Origin: Clostridia bacterium
GTDB lineage: Bacteria > Bacillota > Clostridia > Christensenellales > Aristaeellaceae
Length of the DNA: 64,000 nucleotides
Reading direction: 5' to 3'
Assembly (NCBI GenBank): GCA_017937655.1
Contig: JAGBDE010000023.1
Span: forward strand, 38,178-102,177
In this document: positions 34,437 to 42,223 of the stretch, one piece after another
How the letters are laid out: the number at the start of each line of letters is the position of its first letter
Numbering within the stretch: the stretch's first letter is position 1
The notes under the pieces: generated by a model
What the model was told of the DNA's origin: nothing
The model's input: the letters and a program-made list of their open reading frames with translations, nothing else
The model's database searches: none
Translations under genes and position numbers: made by a program

Positions 34437-35098
34437 TGTCCTGGTCTGATCTTGGTCCCGTACTGGCGCAAGGCGCGCTGGAAACCCTGTACATGACCCT
34501 GTGGTCAAGCCTGTTTGCCTATCTGATCGGCCTGCCCCTGGGCGTTCTGCTGGTGGTCACCCGCCGGGACGGCATCATGCCTGCCCCCACCCTGAACTCG
34601 GTTCTGGGCGTGGTGATCAACTTCCTGCGCTCCATTCCATTCATCATTATGCTGGCCATGCTTTTCCCCGTCACCCGCGCCATTATGGGCAGCGCCATCG
34701 GCACCACGCCCATCATCTTCCCGCTGGTGGTCAGCGCTTTCCCCTACGTGGCCCGTATGGTGGAAAGCTCCCTGGAAGAGGTGGATCACGGCATCATCGA
34801 AGCCGCCCAGTCCATGGGTTCCACCAACAGCCAGATCATCTTCAAGGTGCTGCTGCCTGAAGCCGTTCCCTCTCTGGTCAACGGCGCGGCCATCAGCATT
34901 ACCACCATTCTGGGCTACACCGCTCTGGCCAGCGCGGCAGGCGGCGGCGGTTTGGGCGCCCTGGCCATCGTCAAGGGCATGAACGTGCGCAACTTCGATA
35001 TAATGTACTCCGCCAGCATCCTGCTGGTGATCATCGTGCAGATTATCACGGTTTTTGGAACTCGGCTCACTCGGAGCCTTGATCATAAACGACGCTAA
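34436..35098 (+). CDS. metI: Methionine-type ABC transporter permease MetI
   Basis: 220 residues, five or so membrane helices. The EAA coupling loop IIEAAQSMGSTNSQIIFKVLLPEA is clear. Start ATG overlaps the metN stop by one base, so the genes are translationally coupled. Confidence 0.92.
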   Translation: MSWSDLGPVLAQGALETLYMTLWSSLFAYLIGLPLGVLLVVTRRDGIMPAPTLNSVLGVVINFLRSIPFIIMLAMLFPVTRAIMGSAIGTTPIIFPLVVSAFPYVARMVESSLEEVDHGIIEAAQSMGSTNSQIIFKVLLPEAVPSLVNGAAISITTILGYTALASAAGGGGLGALAIVKGMNVRNFDIMYSASILLVIIVQIITVFGTRLTRSLDHKRR

Positions 35099-35121
35099 TT
35101 ACAGAAAGGACGGTACTCCTC

Positions 35122-35961
35122 ATGAAGAAAAAGACTTTGATTATCATCGTCGCCATCATCGCTGTGCTGGCCATTGCTGCCGCCATCGTCATCCCCAAGC
35201 TGGCTGCCAAGCCCTCCAACAAGATCTCCGTGATCGCCACCACCAACCCCCATGCCGAAGTCATGGAACTGGTTCGGGACGACCTGGCCGCTCTGGGCTA
35301 CGAGCTGGAGCTGCAGGTTGTGAGCGACTATGTGGTTGAAAATCCCGCCACCTCCGCTGGCGACGTGATGGCCAACTTCTTCCAGCATGTGCCCTACCTG
35401 GCTGGCTACAACAGCGAGGTTGAAGAAAAGGACCAGCTGCAGGCCGTTATCTTCACCCACTTCGAGCCCATGGCCATCTACGCCGGCACCAAGACCAGCC
35501 TGGATGACATCGCCGATGGCGACAAGATCGCTGTGCCCAACGACCCCGTCAACGAGAACCGCGCCCTGATGCTGCTGGCTGACGCTGGCCTCATCACCCT
35601 GCCCGAAGGCACCACCCTGGAAAGCACCTGCACCGCTCTGGACATCGTGGACAACCCCCACAACCTGGAGATCGTCGAGCTGAACGCTGAGCTGATCCCC
35701 GGCGCCCGTGAGGACGTTGCCTACGCCGTCATCAACGGCAACAACGCCACCCTGGTCGACCTGATCCCCTACAAGGATGGCCTCTACGCCGAGCAGGCTG
35801 GCAGCGCCGCCGCTGAAGCTTACGTGAACATCGTCGTGGTTCGCCCCGAGAACGCCGAGGCCGAGTGGGTCAAGGCTCTGGAGCAGGTCATGTACACCCA
35901 GGAAGTTTACGATCTGATCGTGAACGCCGGCTTCGCCCCCACCTTCACCCCCGCCAAGTAA
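35122..35961 (+). CDS. metQ: MetQ/NlpA-family substrate-binding protein
   Basis: 279 residues. ISVIATTNPHAEVMELVRDDL, FFQHVPYLAGYN, FTHFEPMAIYAGT and IAVPNDPVNENRALMLL are typical of NlpA/MetQ. The N-terminal hydrophobic segment (residues 4-28) has no lipobox cysteine, so the protein is probably held by an uncleaved anchor or released, unlike most MetQ lipoproteins. The mature part contains almost no Cys. It completes the metNIQ unit; a terminator follows. Confidence 0.9.
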   Translation: MKKKTLIIIVAIIAVLAIAAAIVIPKLAAKPSNKISVIATTNPHAEVMELVRDDLAALGYELELQVVSDYVVENPATSAGDVMANFFQHVPYLAGYNSEVEEKDQLQAVIFTHFEPMAIYAGTKTSLDDIADGDKIAVPNDPVNENRALMLLADAGLITLPEGTTLESTCTALDIVDNPHNLEIVELNAELIPGAREDVAYAVINGNNATLVDLIPYKDGLYAEQAGSAAAEAYVNIVVVRPENAEAEWVKALEQVMYTQEVYDLIVNAGFAPTFTPAK

Positions 35962-35983
35962 TTCTTTCAGGCAACTGAAAACC

Positions 35984-36022
35984 AAGCGGATACAGCATTT
36001 GCGCTGTGTCCGCTTCTTTTTT
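35984..36022 (+). terminator. Terminator after metQ
   Basis: AAGCGGATACAGC / GCTGTGTCCGCTT stem and T run. A perfect 18-base palindrome (TTGAAAAAA/TTTTTTCAA, 36021-36038) follows directly. Confidence 0.9.
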
Positions 36023-36055
36023 GAAAAAATTTTTTCAAAAAACATGTTTTATGTG

Positions 36056-36085
36056 TTTCAAACACCCCGGATGTGGTGATATAAT
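36056..36085 (+). promoter_or_regulatory. Promoter of the rubrerythrin gene
   Basis: TTTCAA, 18 bases, TATAAT, about 50 bases before the ribosome site. A clear PerR box was not found. Confidence 0.6.
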
Positions 36086-36142
36086 AAACGTAAAGGCTAA
36101 CAGCCAACAAAACAAACAACAAATTTCAGGAGGTATATCAAT

Positions 36143-36682
36143 ATGAAGTGGGTTTGCAAAGTTTGCGGTTATGTTCATGAAGGTCCAGAGGCTCCCGAGT
36201 TCTGCCCCGTGTGCAAGGCTCCTGCCAGCAAGTTTGCCAAGATGGGCGGCGATAAGGTTTGGGCTGCCGAGCATGTGATCGGCGCGGCTGAGGGCGCTCC
36301 CGAAGACATCATCATGGGTCTGCGTGAGAACTTCCAGGGCGAGTGCACCGAGGTCGGCATGTACCTGGCCATGGCCCGTGTGGCTCACCGCGAGGGCTAT
36401 CCCGAAATCGGCCTGTACTGGGAAAAGGCTGCCTACGAAGAAGCCGAGCACGCCGCCAAGTTTGCCGAGCTGCTGGGCGAAGTTGTGACCGCCTCCACCA
36501 AGAAGAACCTGGAAATGCGCGTTGACGCCGAGAACGGCGCCACCCAAGGCAAGTTCGATCTGGCCAAGCGCGCCAAGGAACTGAACCTGGATGCCATCCA
36601 CGACACTGTGCATGAAATGGCCCGCGACGAAGCCCGTCACGGAAAAGCTTTCGAAGGCCTGCTGAAGCGGTACTTCGGCTAA
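36143..36682 (+). CDS. Reverse rubrerythrin (N-terminal rubredoxin, ferritin-like diiron domain)
   Basis: 179 residues. Rubredoxin knuckles Cys5/Cys8 and Cys21/Cys24 come first, then the diiron four-helix bundle ([54 protein letters not shown]). The domain order is the reverse of classical rubrerythrin, as in clostridial peroxide/oxygen reductases. It detoxifies hydrogen peroxide in anaerobes. The 3' end is repeated at 36969-37017. Confidence 0.93.
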   Translation: MKWVCKVCGYVHEGPEAPEFCPVCKAPASKFAKMGGDKVWAAEHVIGAAEGAPEDIIMGLRENFQGECTEVGMYLAMARVAHREGYPEIGLYWEKAAYEEAEHAAKFAELLGEVVTASTKKNLEMRVDAENGATQGKFDLAKRAKELNLDAIHDTVHEMARDEARHGKAFEGLLKRYFG

Positions 36683-36693
36683 TACAAACACCT

Positions 36694-36724
36694 CATGGGG
36701 CTGGTTTTACTGGCCCCATGTTTT
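36694..36724 (+). terminator. Terminator after rubrerythrin
   Basis: CATGGGGC / GCCCCATG with an 11-base loop and TTTT. Confidence 0.8.
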
Positions 36725-36739
36725 AATGCTGAGGGAAAT

Positions 36740-36964
36740 ATGAGTATTGATGCAAAAACCCTTCTCGCTCGTAGATTTGTCGAAGAAGTATCCCAGTTGG
36801 CCTTAAAGTATGGGCTTAACTATTTTGTTGTGACAGATGGTGCCAGCGGGATCAGCAATTCAGGGAATCCTGCTGTCGAACATGCGCGGAAATGCCATAC
36901 GGAGTGGGAGATGGCAAACGGCATTGATCCAGAGCACGACTGGTCGCGAGACCCTTCTGCTTAA
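36740..36964 (+). CDS. Small hypothetical protein
   Basis: 74 residues from the ATG behind GAGGGAAAT. It reads MSIDAKTLLARRFVEEVSQL then a block with YFVVTDGASGISNSGNPAVE, HTEWEMANGID. I do not recognise a family with certainty. It is less GC-rich than its neighbours, lies behind the rubrerythrin terminator with no obvious promoter, and is followed at once by a copy of the rubrerythrin 3' end, so it looks like a recent insertion or replacement. Confidence 0.6.
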   Translation: MSIDAKTLLARRFVEEVSQLALKYGLNYFVVTDGASGISNSGNPAVEHARKCHTEWEMANGIDPEHDWSRDPSA

Positions 36965-36968
36965 TTGG

Positions 36969-37017
36969 CGTCATGGCAAGGCTTTCGAAGGCCTGCTGAA
37001 GCGGTACTTCTTCTAAT
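36969..37017 (+). pseudogene. Remnant 3' end of a second rubrerythrin gene
   Basis: 44 of 49 bases match 36635-36683, with a 30-base identical core. In frame it codes [15 protein letters not shown] then stop, against [15 protein letters not shown] in the intact gene. Three of the changes are synonymous third-position changes (CAC/CAT, GGA/GGC, AAA/AAG), which suggests a once-functional tandem copy that later lost its 5' part. Confidence 0.8.
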
Positions 37018-37034
37018 CCATCAAAAGAAAACTC

Positions 37035-37067
37035 AGCCCTCCCCCACTTACGGGAGAGGGCTTTCTT
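37035..37067. terminator. Bidirectional terminator
   Basis: AGCCCTCCCCC / GGGAGAGGGCT stem with one mismatch, then TTTCTTT; on the other strand it closes the phospholipase-like gene. Confidence 0.8.
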
Positions 37068-37780
37068 TATGCCATTTTGGATGCAACAGACGCGGTAACA
37101 AGTTCCACCGCCGCTTTCACAAAACCGTGATACTCCTCCACGGAAATGGCGATGAACTCCCGGCCTTCCTCCGCCGCAGGCATGTGGCCCATCACGCCGA
37201 TTTTCCGCACGATGGCCCCTTGAGGCAGAAAACCCAGGTAATCAGGAAAGTCCTGCAATGGCAGGATTTCTGTCACAAAGGCGGATTGGGGATGGTTTGC
37301 CAGATAGACTGCCTCTATCGCTTCCACATCCTTGAGCCGTTCTGCCTTGGGAAGAAGCGGCTTAATGCTGTCGTAGGTTTCCGGCATGCCGTCGCTTTGC
37401 AAGGAAAGAACCGGATGGGCCTTGATCCGCCGCCAGGTGGCTTTCACCCGTTCCTCGTCCCGGATCATCTGCTGGTAAAGCGCATCCACCAGCAAATGGG
37501 CGTAGTAGCCCAGCAGGAAGGAGCGTTCCTCCTGGGTGGATGCTTTGGCATAGCGCGGGGCGGCGTATTCCTCCCAGAAACGGTCGCAGTCAGAGAGCAC
37601 CTTCCGCTGGCTGCCCATCCAATGGGTCATCTGCCGGGGAGGGGTGAAAACCGTCCAATCGGCATTTTCCACGTTGCAGTCCGGGGCGATGCTCCCCACG
37701 CAGAACCCCCGCCGATGCAGCTGGGGCAGCCGCTCGAGCACTTCATCCGCCACCCAGAGGTGTGTGGGCCATGTTGACAT
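37067..37780 (-). CDS. Zinc-dependent phospholipase C-like protein
   Basis: 237 residues from the ATG behind AGGAGGG; upstream ATGs lack a ribosome site. WPTHLWVADEVLERL, GFCVGSIAPDCNVENADW, MTHWM and LLGYYAHLLVDALYQQMI show the spaced His/Asp set of the Zn-PLC-like fold found in uncharacterised Firmicutes proteins. No signal peptide, so it is probably cytoplasmic. Function unknown. Confidence 0.65.
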   Translation of the reverse strand: MSTWPTHLWVADEVLERLPQLHRRGFCVGSIAPDCNVENADWTVFTPPRQMTHWMGSQRKVLSDCDRFWEEYAAPRYAKASTQEERSFLLGYYAHLLVDALYQQMIRDEERVKATWRRIKAHPVLSLQSDGMPETYDSIKPLLPKAERLKDVEAIEAVYLANHPQSAFVTEILPLQDFPDYLGFLPQGAIVRKIGVMGHMPAAEEGREFIAISVEEYHGFVKAAVELVTASVASKMA

Positions 37781-37838
37781 TTTTCTCCCTCCTGTCTCAA
37801 AACCATTTCCGTATGGTATTTCCTCTGCCATTCATTTT

Positions 37839-37866
37839 ATCATAGCACAAAAGAGACAGCAAGCAA
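37839..37866 (-). promoter_or_regulatory. Possible promoter of the phospholipase-like gene
   Basis: Minus strand TTGCTT, 16 bases, TATGAT. It overlaps the CotH terminator. Confidence 0.45.
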
Positions 37867-37877
37867 AACGCTTGCTG
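37850..37877 (-). terminator. Terminator of the CotH-type gene
   Basis: CAGCAAGC / GCTTGCTG stem followed by TCTCTTTTG on the minus strand. Confidence 0.75.
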
Positions 37878-37901
37878 CCTGCCATTTTGTTACAATGATG
37901 A

Positions 37902-39866
37902 TTACTCAAACACCGCAGTCAGGGTGAAGGGAGATGCGAAGGTGATCTCCGTGGTGAGGGCGGTGGGGTCGGCCACGACGGCGTCGGCAGCGTCAACCTG
38001 CCAGCCAGTGAAGGTGGCGCCGTCCTTGGGCTCTGCCGTGACGGTGATGGAGTACTCGGAGAAGTACCGCACGCCGGTGGCTTCACCCACAGGAATGTTG
38101 CGGTTGTTGACGTAAATCACGCCCTTGGAAGCATCGGAGCTCTGGAGGGTGATTTCCGTGGGATCGCTGAGTTCGAAGGCCTGCTGGATCAGGTACGGGA
38201 AGGTGCCGTAGCGGCCGTCAAAGAACACACCCACATCTTCCAGATGGCCCTTCAAAGCCTCCTCGGTGTCCCAGTTTTCACCCCAGAAGGGGCCGAAACG
38301 CTCGTAGGTCATGGCGCCGTAGGGCAGGTACTGCTCCGTCATGGTTTCCAGAAGCTGGGCGCACCGCGGACGGGAGAAGTAGAAGTTGCGCACGTCGCAC
38401 AGGGAAAGGATCATCTCCCGCTTGAAGTCCTCGTTGTTCATGAGGGATTCCAGCATCCAGGCGGGATGTCCGTCCTCGCCGATGGTCACAAAGAAGTAGT
38501 CCTTCAGGTTGTTGTAGGAGAAATTGTCGCCCAGGTCATACACGCCGGAGGAGCTGTCCGAGTCAAAGAGCATGACGCGCCACTTGCCGTCGGCCACAGG
38601 GCTGTCGTCAATGCCGGGCTCACGCACGCGCCACAGCTCCCAGTTATTATCCTGGAAGAAGCCGTCCGTGTTGTGGATGTACAGCGTCACGGCCACAAAG
38701 TCGATAAAGGAACCCAAATCCAGCATCTCGCCGGCTTCAGCGTAGAGGTCCGGATCCGTCATATCTTCGTAGGCGATGAAGTCGTACATATCCCAGTAGA
38801 GATCCTCGTCTTCTTCCTCACCGTCTTCGATTTCGTTGTTCTTGATGGTGACCACGTTTTCATTGGCGATGCCGTAGTGGTAGTCAATGAAGTTATCGCT
38901 GAATTCCTCATTGAGGGTGTAGAGGCCCCAGAACTCACCATTGATCAGGCCAATCACGGGCCGATTGGCGGCGGTATCCAGCCGGAGGCCGGTGGCCAGG
39001 CGGGAGATGTAGGGGTCGCGGATCAGGGCGAAGCCGCGGTCGTTGCCGCCATTGCGCAGGGTGACGTGCTTGTACTTTTTGAGAATCTCACCGTCAGACT
39101 CCCGGAAGTTGTCCTCAAACAGGGGATACTTCAGGTTCTTCAGGCTGTAATCCTCACGGGCGAAAAGCTTCAGGCTCTTCTGCGGGGCGCTGCGGCTGAC
39201 GCCGCCCTTGATGCGTACGCCCATGGCCTGCTGGAAGGTGTCTTCCGGCATGAGGAAATCCACCGTGACGGGCCGTTCCCACTCCCGGCCCCGGTTGGAG
39301 TAATTGCCCTGGGCAGCCCAGTTTTCGAAGGGCTCGTCCTGCTCGGACTTCCACTCGTCAAAGCTGGCGCCCAGCATATAGATGCCGGTCTCGTAATGGA
39401 AAAAGTCGTCCGGCTCAATCATCAGGGAGATGACGGGCAGGTCGCCGAAAAGCTCCTGGCGGTCATAGCCCACAAAGTATGTGGCGCTGGTCACCGGGGT
39501 TTGGGTGCCGTCCCCATTGACCGCCATGGCGCGGATGATCTGCGCGGAGGGAAAATCCACCGGGGGCAGCTCATACACGTCCAAGGTAGTGCCGGGCACC
39601 TGGGCCAGGGTATCCACCTTGGCGGTGGTCAGGTTGATCTGGAAGGGGCCGCTGTAGACCAGGTCGGTCTCGTCGGGCACGGAACCGTCGATGGTGTAGT
39701 AGATGGTTGCGCCCTCATCGGCAGTCATTTCCAGCTGGAAGGCCTCCATGTAGAAGCCGCTTCCGTGGCTGAAGGTGACGCCGCTCGCCGCTTCCTCGGC
39801 CAGGGCAGGCAGGCACAGGCAGATGACCAATGCGGCCAATACCGTCAGAATAAACGCTCGTTTCAT
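37902..39866 (-). CDS. Secreted CotH-kinase family protein
   Basis: 654 residues. Signal peptide ending ALAEE; a chitobiase-like C-terminal-type beta domain with TIYYTIDGSVPDE (about 50-110); the CotH domain from about 130 (PVISLMIEPDDFF, KSLKLFAREDY, LRNGGNDRGFALIRDPYISRL, VRYEELYTLNEEF-like GLYTLNEEFSDNF, WRVMLFDSDSSSG); and a C-terminal bacterial-repeat module (TFTGWQVDAADA...TLTAVFE). CotH proteins phosphorylate spore-coat proteins; extracellular versions are of unknown substrate. Own promoter and terminator. Confidence 0.88.
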   Translation of the reverse strand: MKRAFILTVLAALVICLCLPALAEEAASGVTFSHGSGFYMEAFQLEMTADEGATIYYTIDGSVPDETDLVYSGPFQINLTTAKVDTLAQVPGTTLDVYELPPVDFPSAQIIRAMAVNGDGTQTPVTSATYFVGYDRQELFGDLPVISLMIEPDDFFHYETGIYMLGASFDEWKSEQDEPFENWAAQGNYSNRGREWERPVTVDFLMPEDTFQQAMGVRIKGGVSRSAPQKSLKLFAREDYSLKNLKYPLFEDNFRESDGEILKKYKHVTLRNGGNDRGFALIRDPYISRLATGLRLDTAANRPVIGLINGEFWGLYTLNEEFSDNFIDYHYGIANENVVTIKNNEIEDGEEEDEDLYWDMYDFIAYEDMTDPDLYAEAGEMLDLGSFIDFVAVTLYIHNTDGFFQDNNWELWRVREPGIDDSPVADGKWRVMLFDSDSSSGVYDLGDNFSYNNLKDYFFVTIGEDGHPAWMLESLMNNEDFKREMILSLCDVRNFYFSRPRCAQLLETMTEQYLPYGAMTYERFGPFWGENWDTEEALKGHLEDVGVFFDGRYGTFPYLIQQAFELSDPTEITLQSSDASKGVIYVNNRNIPVGEATGVRYFSEYSITVTAEPKDGATFTGWQVDAADAVVADPTALTTEITFASPFTLTAVFE

Positions 39867-39896
39867 AACATTCTTCTCCTATTCGGGTTTTGTGAA

Positions 39897-39926
39897 ATTA
39901 TACCATGCCGGGCAAGGCCGGGTCAA
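39897..39926 (-). promoter_or_regulatory. Promoter of the CotH-type gene
   Basis: Minus strand TTGACC, 18 bases, TATAAT, about 30 bases before the ATG. Confidence 0.78.
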
Positions 39927-39959
39927 CGGCAGGGCCGTTTTTGCCCTGTTTCTTTCTGC

Positions 39960-39988
39960 TTGCGCGGGCGGATGAAATCAGGTAAAAT
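39960..39988 (+). promoter_or_regulatory. Promoter of the ABM-fold gene
   Basis: TTGCGC, 17 bases, TAAAAT, about 35 bases before the ATG. Confidence 0.6.
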
Positions 39989-40023
39989 ATGGGCAGCAAA
40001 CGCATGCAAAAAGGAGCAAAACC

Positions 40024-40314
40024 ATGAGCCTGATCGTGAACCTGTACTACACCGGCAAGGACGGAAACGCCCAGAAATTTGCGGAGGAGATGGTGTCCTC
40101 CGGCATTGTGGAGGCCATCCGGGCCGAGGAAGGCAACGAGCGCTACGAGTACTTTTTCCCCATGGACGACCCGGAAACCGTGCTGCTCATTGACCGCTGG
40201 AAGGATCAGGCCGCGCTGGACGTTCACCACAAGTCGCCCATGATGGCGCAGATCGCCGCCCTTCGGGACAAGTACAAGCTGCGCCTCCGGGTGGAGCGAT
40301 ATCGGGAAGAATAA
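40024..40314 (+). CDS. Antibiotic-biosynthesis-monooxygenase (ABM) fold protein, putative quinol monooxygenase
   Basis: 96 residues. The ferredoxin-like alpha/beta pattern LIVNLYYTGKDGNAQKFAEEM, YEYFFPMDDPETVLLIDRWKDQAALDVHHKSPMM matches YgiN/ABM domains that oxidise quinol-like compounds without cofactor. AAAGGAG precedes the ATG. Specific activity unknown. Confidence 0.8.
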   Translation: MSLIVNLYYTGKDGNAQKFAEEMVSSGIVEAIRAEEGNERYEYFFPMDDPETVLLIDRWKDQAALDVHHKSPMMAQIAALRDKYKLRLRVERYREE

Positions 40315-40320
40315 ATGAAA

Positions 40321-40349
40321 GCCCCCTGCATACCGCAGAGGGCCTTTTT
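40321..40349. terminator. Terminator after the ABM gene
   Basis: GCCCCCTGC / GCAGAGGGC stem (one mismatch) and TTTTT; also at the 3' end of the convergent phosphoesterase gene. Confidence 0.78.
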
Positions 40350-40350
40350 G

Positions 40351-41205
40351 TTATTCACGCCTGAGAACGCAGGACTTGGCGCAGGGATGCACGTCCACGC
40401 CGTTCCAGCGGTAGTCATGCACGCCCACATCCTCCGGGGTCAGGCCGACAAAGGCGCTTTCCATGCCATGGATGCGGATCTCGTCCTCGCCAAGCTCCAC
40501 AATCACGTGAAGGGGATCCTTGTAGAACAGGTTCTTCACTTCCATTTTCTCCGGCGTGACGCTCCACCAGCAGAACTGGGATGCGGAGGAAACGGTGTAG
40601 TAAGGTACGCCGCCGATCTGCTTCAGGTCGCTGCCATGGTCGTGGCCGTTCATGCACAGGCGCACGTCCCTGCCCGCAAAAAGGCGCTGCACGTCCTCCT
40701 TGTTGGCAATGCCCCGCCGGGCAAAGGGGTTCACCAGGCTCATGTGAGAGAAAATGACGTACTTCTTGCCGTCGGAAAGCTGCGCATCCAGCCAGGAAAG
40801 CTGCTCCTCCGGCACCACCGGGTAGAGGGATGGCACCCGCTCCCGGTTGGGGAAATGGAACTCTCCCTGCTCGCTTTTCCAATAGCATGTGTCCAGGATG
40901 ATGAACTTGTAATCGCCCATTTCAAAGGCCTCGTAGGGGCGATCTTTTCCCAGGAATTTCAACGAATGGGCGATGTCCCATTCCTGCACATCGTGGTTGC
41001 CGATGGTGTGATGCACAGGAATGCCGCAATTTTTCAGCGCGTCCATGACGGGAGAATAGTCCTCCGTGGGGAAGCACAGGTCGCCCAGAGAAACGATGAA
41101 ATCCACCTTTTCTTCCCTGGCGTGGCGCAGGATGGCATGAAGCCGCTCCAGCCCGTCCGTGCAGTCCTCCAGGTGCAAATCTCCAAACACCAGAAAACGG
41201 ATCAT
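40351..41205 (-). CDS. Calcineurin-like metallophosphoesterase
   Basis: 284 residues from the ATG preceded by AGGAAGGAAG. Motifs: FGDLHLED, IVSLGDLCFP, TIGNHDV, VIFSHMS and MNGHDHG, the five metal/phosphate blocks of the calcineurin superfamily. No signal peptide. It follows the DMT transporter by 17 bases. Substrate unknown. Confidence 0.87.
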   Translation of the reverse strand: MIRFLVFGDLHLEDCTDGLERLHAILRHAREEKVDFIVSLGDLCFPTEDYSPVMDALKNCGIPVHHTIGNHDVQEWDIAHSLKFLGKDRPYEAFEMGDYKFIILDTCYWKSEQGEFHFPNRERVPSLYPVVPEEQLSWLDAQLSDGKKYVIFSHMSLVNPFARRGIANKEDVQRLFAGRDVRLCMNGHDHGSDLKQIGGVPYYTVSSASQFCWWSVTPEKMEVKNLFYKDPLHVIVELGEDEIRIHGMESAFVGLTPEDVGVHDYRWNGVDVHPCAKSCVLRRE

Positions 41206-41222
41206 GCTTCGCACTTCCTTCC

Positions 41223-42062
41223 TCAGATATTCAGCAACACCAGCGCTGCCAGGATCACACAAAGGCCGATGACCTTGCGGGTATTCAGCTTTTCCTTGAA
41301 GAAAATCACTCCCGCCAGTGCCACCAGCACGATGGTGCCCACGCTGAAGGTGGGATAGACCACCATGGCGGGAACGTCGGCCAGGGAAAGCAGCAGGAAG
41401 CGGGCGGAAAAATAGTTAGGCACGCCGATCAGCAGGCCGAACACCGCGTCCTTCCAGCCAAAACGCTGCTTTTTCACAATGCACAGAAGCACGCACAGCA
41501 CCAGCGCCACAAAGAAGGTGTACAGCAGGAACTGGTCTTTCAGAGCAGCCGGGCCCACCTGCTCGAATACCTTGGACATGGCATCGGCGCTGCCACCGGT
41601 GAGCATCAGCAGAATGAGGCCCCCCATGCTGACAGAGGCGCTGCTCCGTCCGCCGGTGCCCTGGATGATGAAAATGGCCGCCACCGCCGCCAGGATGCCC
41701 AGCAGCTGGGTCAGGCGGGGCTGCTCCTTGAACACCAGAATGGCCAGCAGCGTGGGCACGATAACCCCCAGCTTCATAAAGGTGGAGGGCAGCACCACGC
41801 CGTTTTTGGAAATGTTCCATTGCAGCAGCACAAATCCGGCCAGATAAAGCACGCCGTTGACCACGCCCAGAAGCAGGGTCATTGTCAGGCCATCGGCCCG
41901 GGGAAACAGTTCCATACCGCCGGAAAAGGCGTAGGCCAGGCCGCAGCACATGACGTAATTCATGGCCAGCTTGCTCATGCTGTCGCCGGTGTATTTCTCG
42001 CTCAGGCGCATCAGCACGCTGACCAGCATGCTGCTCAGGATGGCCAGAATCAGGTAGATCAT
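41223..42062 (-). CDS. EamA/DMT-superfamily transporter
   Basis: 279 residues from the ATG 7 bases after GGAGGT. About ten hydrophobic helices in two repeats of five, ending with GVIFFKEKLNTRKVIGLCVILAALVLL typical of EamA carriers for small metabolites. It starts an operon with the metallophosphoesterase and is divergent from a Gfo/Idh gene. Confidence 0.85.
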   Translation of the reverse strand: MIYLILAILSSMLVSVLMRLSEKYTGDSMSKLAMNYVMCCGLAYAFSGGMELFPRADGLTMTLLLGVVNGVLYLAGFVLLQWNISKNGVVLPSTFMKLGVIVPTLLAILVFKEQPRLTQLLGILAAVAAIFIIQGTGGRSSASVSMGGLILLMLTGGSADAMSKVFEQVGPAALKDQFLLYTFFVALVLCVLLCIVKKQRFGWKDAVFGLLIGVPNYFSARFLLLSLADVPAMVVYPTFSVGTIVLVALAGVIFFKEKLNTRKVIGLCVILAALVLLNI

Positions 42063-42096
42063 CGTCCGTACCTCCAAAAAACAATGCAATGTAACG

Positions 42097-42125
42097 TTTA
42101 TACCATAATCGCCCGGGAAAAGCAA
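42097..42125 (-). promoter_or_regulatory. Promoter of the EamA-phosphoesterase operon
   Basis: Minus strand TTGCTT, 17 bases, TATAAA. The -10 box overlaps a TAACGTTTA sequence. Confidence 0.68.
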
Positions 42126-42128
42126 TGT

Positions 42129-42142
42129 ACGTAAACGTTTTC
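42129..42142. promoter_or_regulatory. LacI-family-like operator half-way between divergent promoters
   Basis: GTAAACGTTTTC contains the palindrome AAACGTTT with the central CG typical of LacI/GalR operators. A second, weaker AACGTT lies at 42093-42098. Both sit next to or inside promoter boxes, so a repressor could control the divergent pair. Confidence 0.5.
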
Positions 42143-42143
42143 A

Positions 42144-42172
42144 TTGACATTGAACAACGTCTATGATACTAT
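42144..42172 (+). promoter_or_regulatory. Promoter of the Gfo/Idh/MocA gene
   Basis: TTGACA, 17 bases, TACTAT. Confidence 0.75.
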
Positions 42173-42223
42173 ACAAACAAAGCCAATCGCACAATTTCAC
42201 AACGCATCAGGAGGGCTTGCACT

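Noticed and set aside
36021..36038. Palindrome TTGAAAAAA/TTTTTTCAA as a regulator site
   Set aside because: It overlaps the T run of the metQ terminator and is simple A/T sequence, so chance or terminator function explains it.
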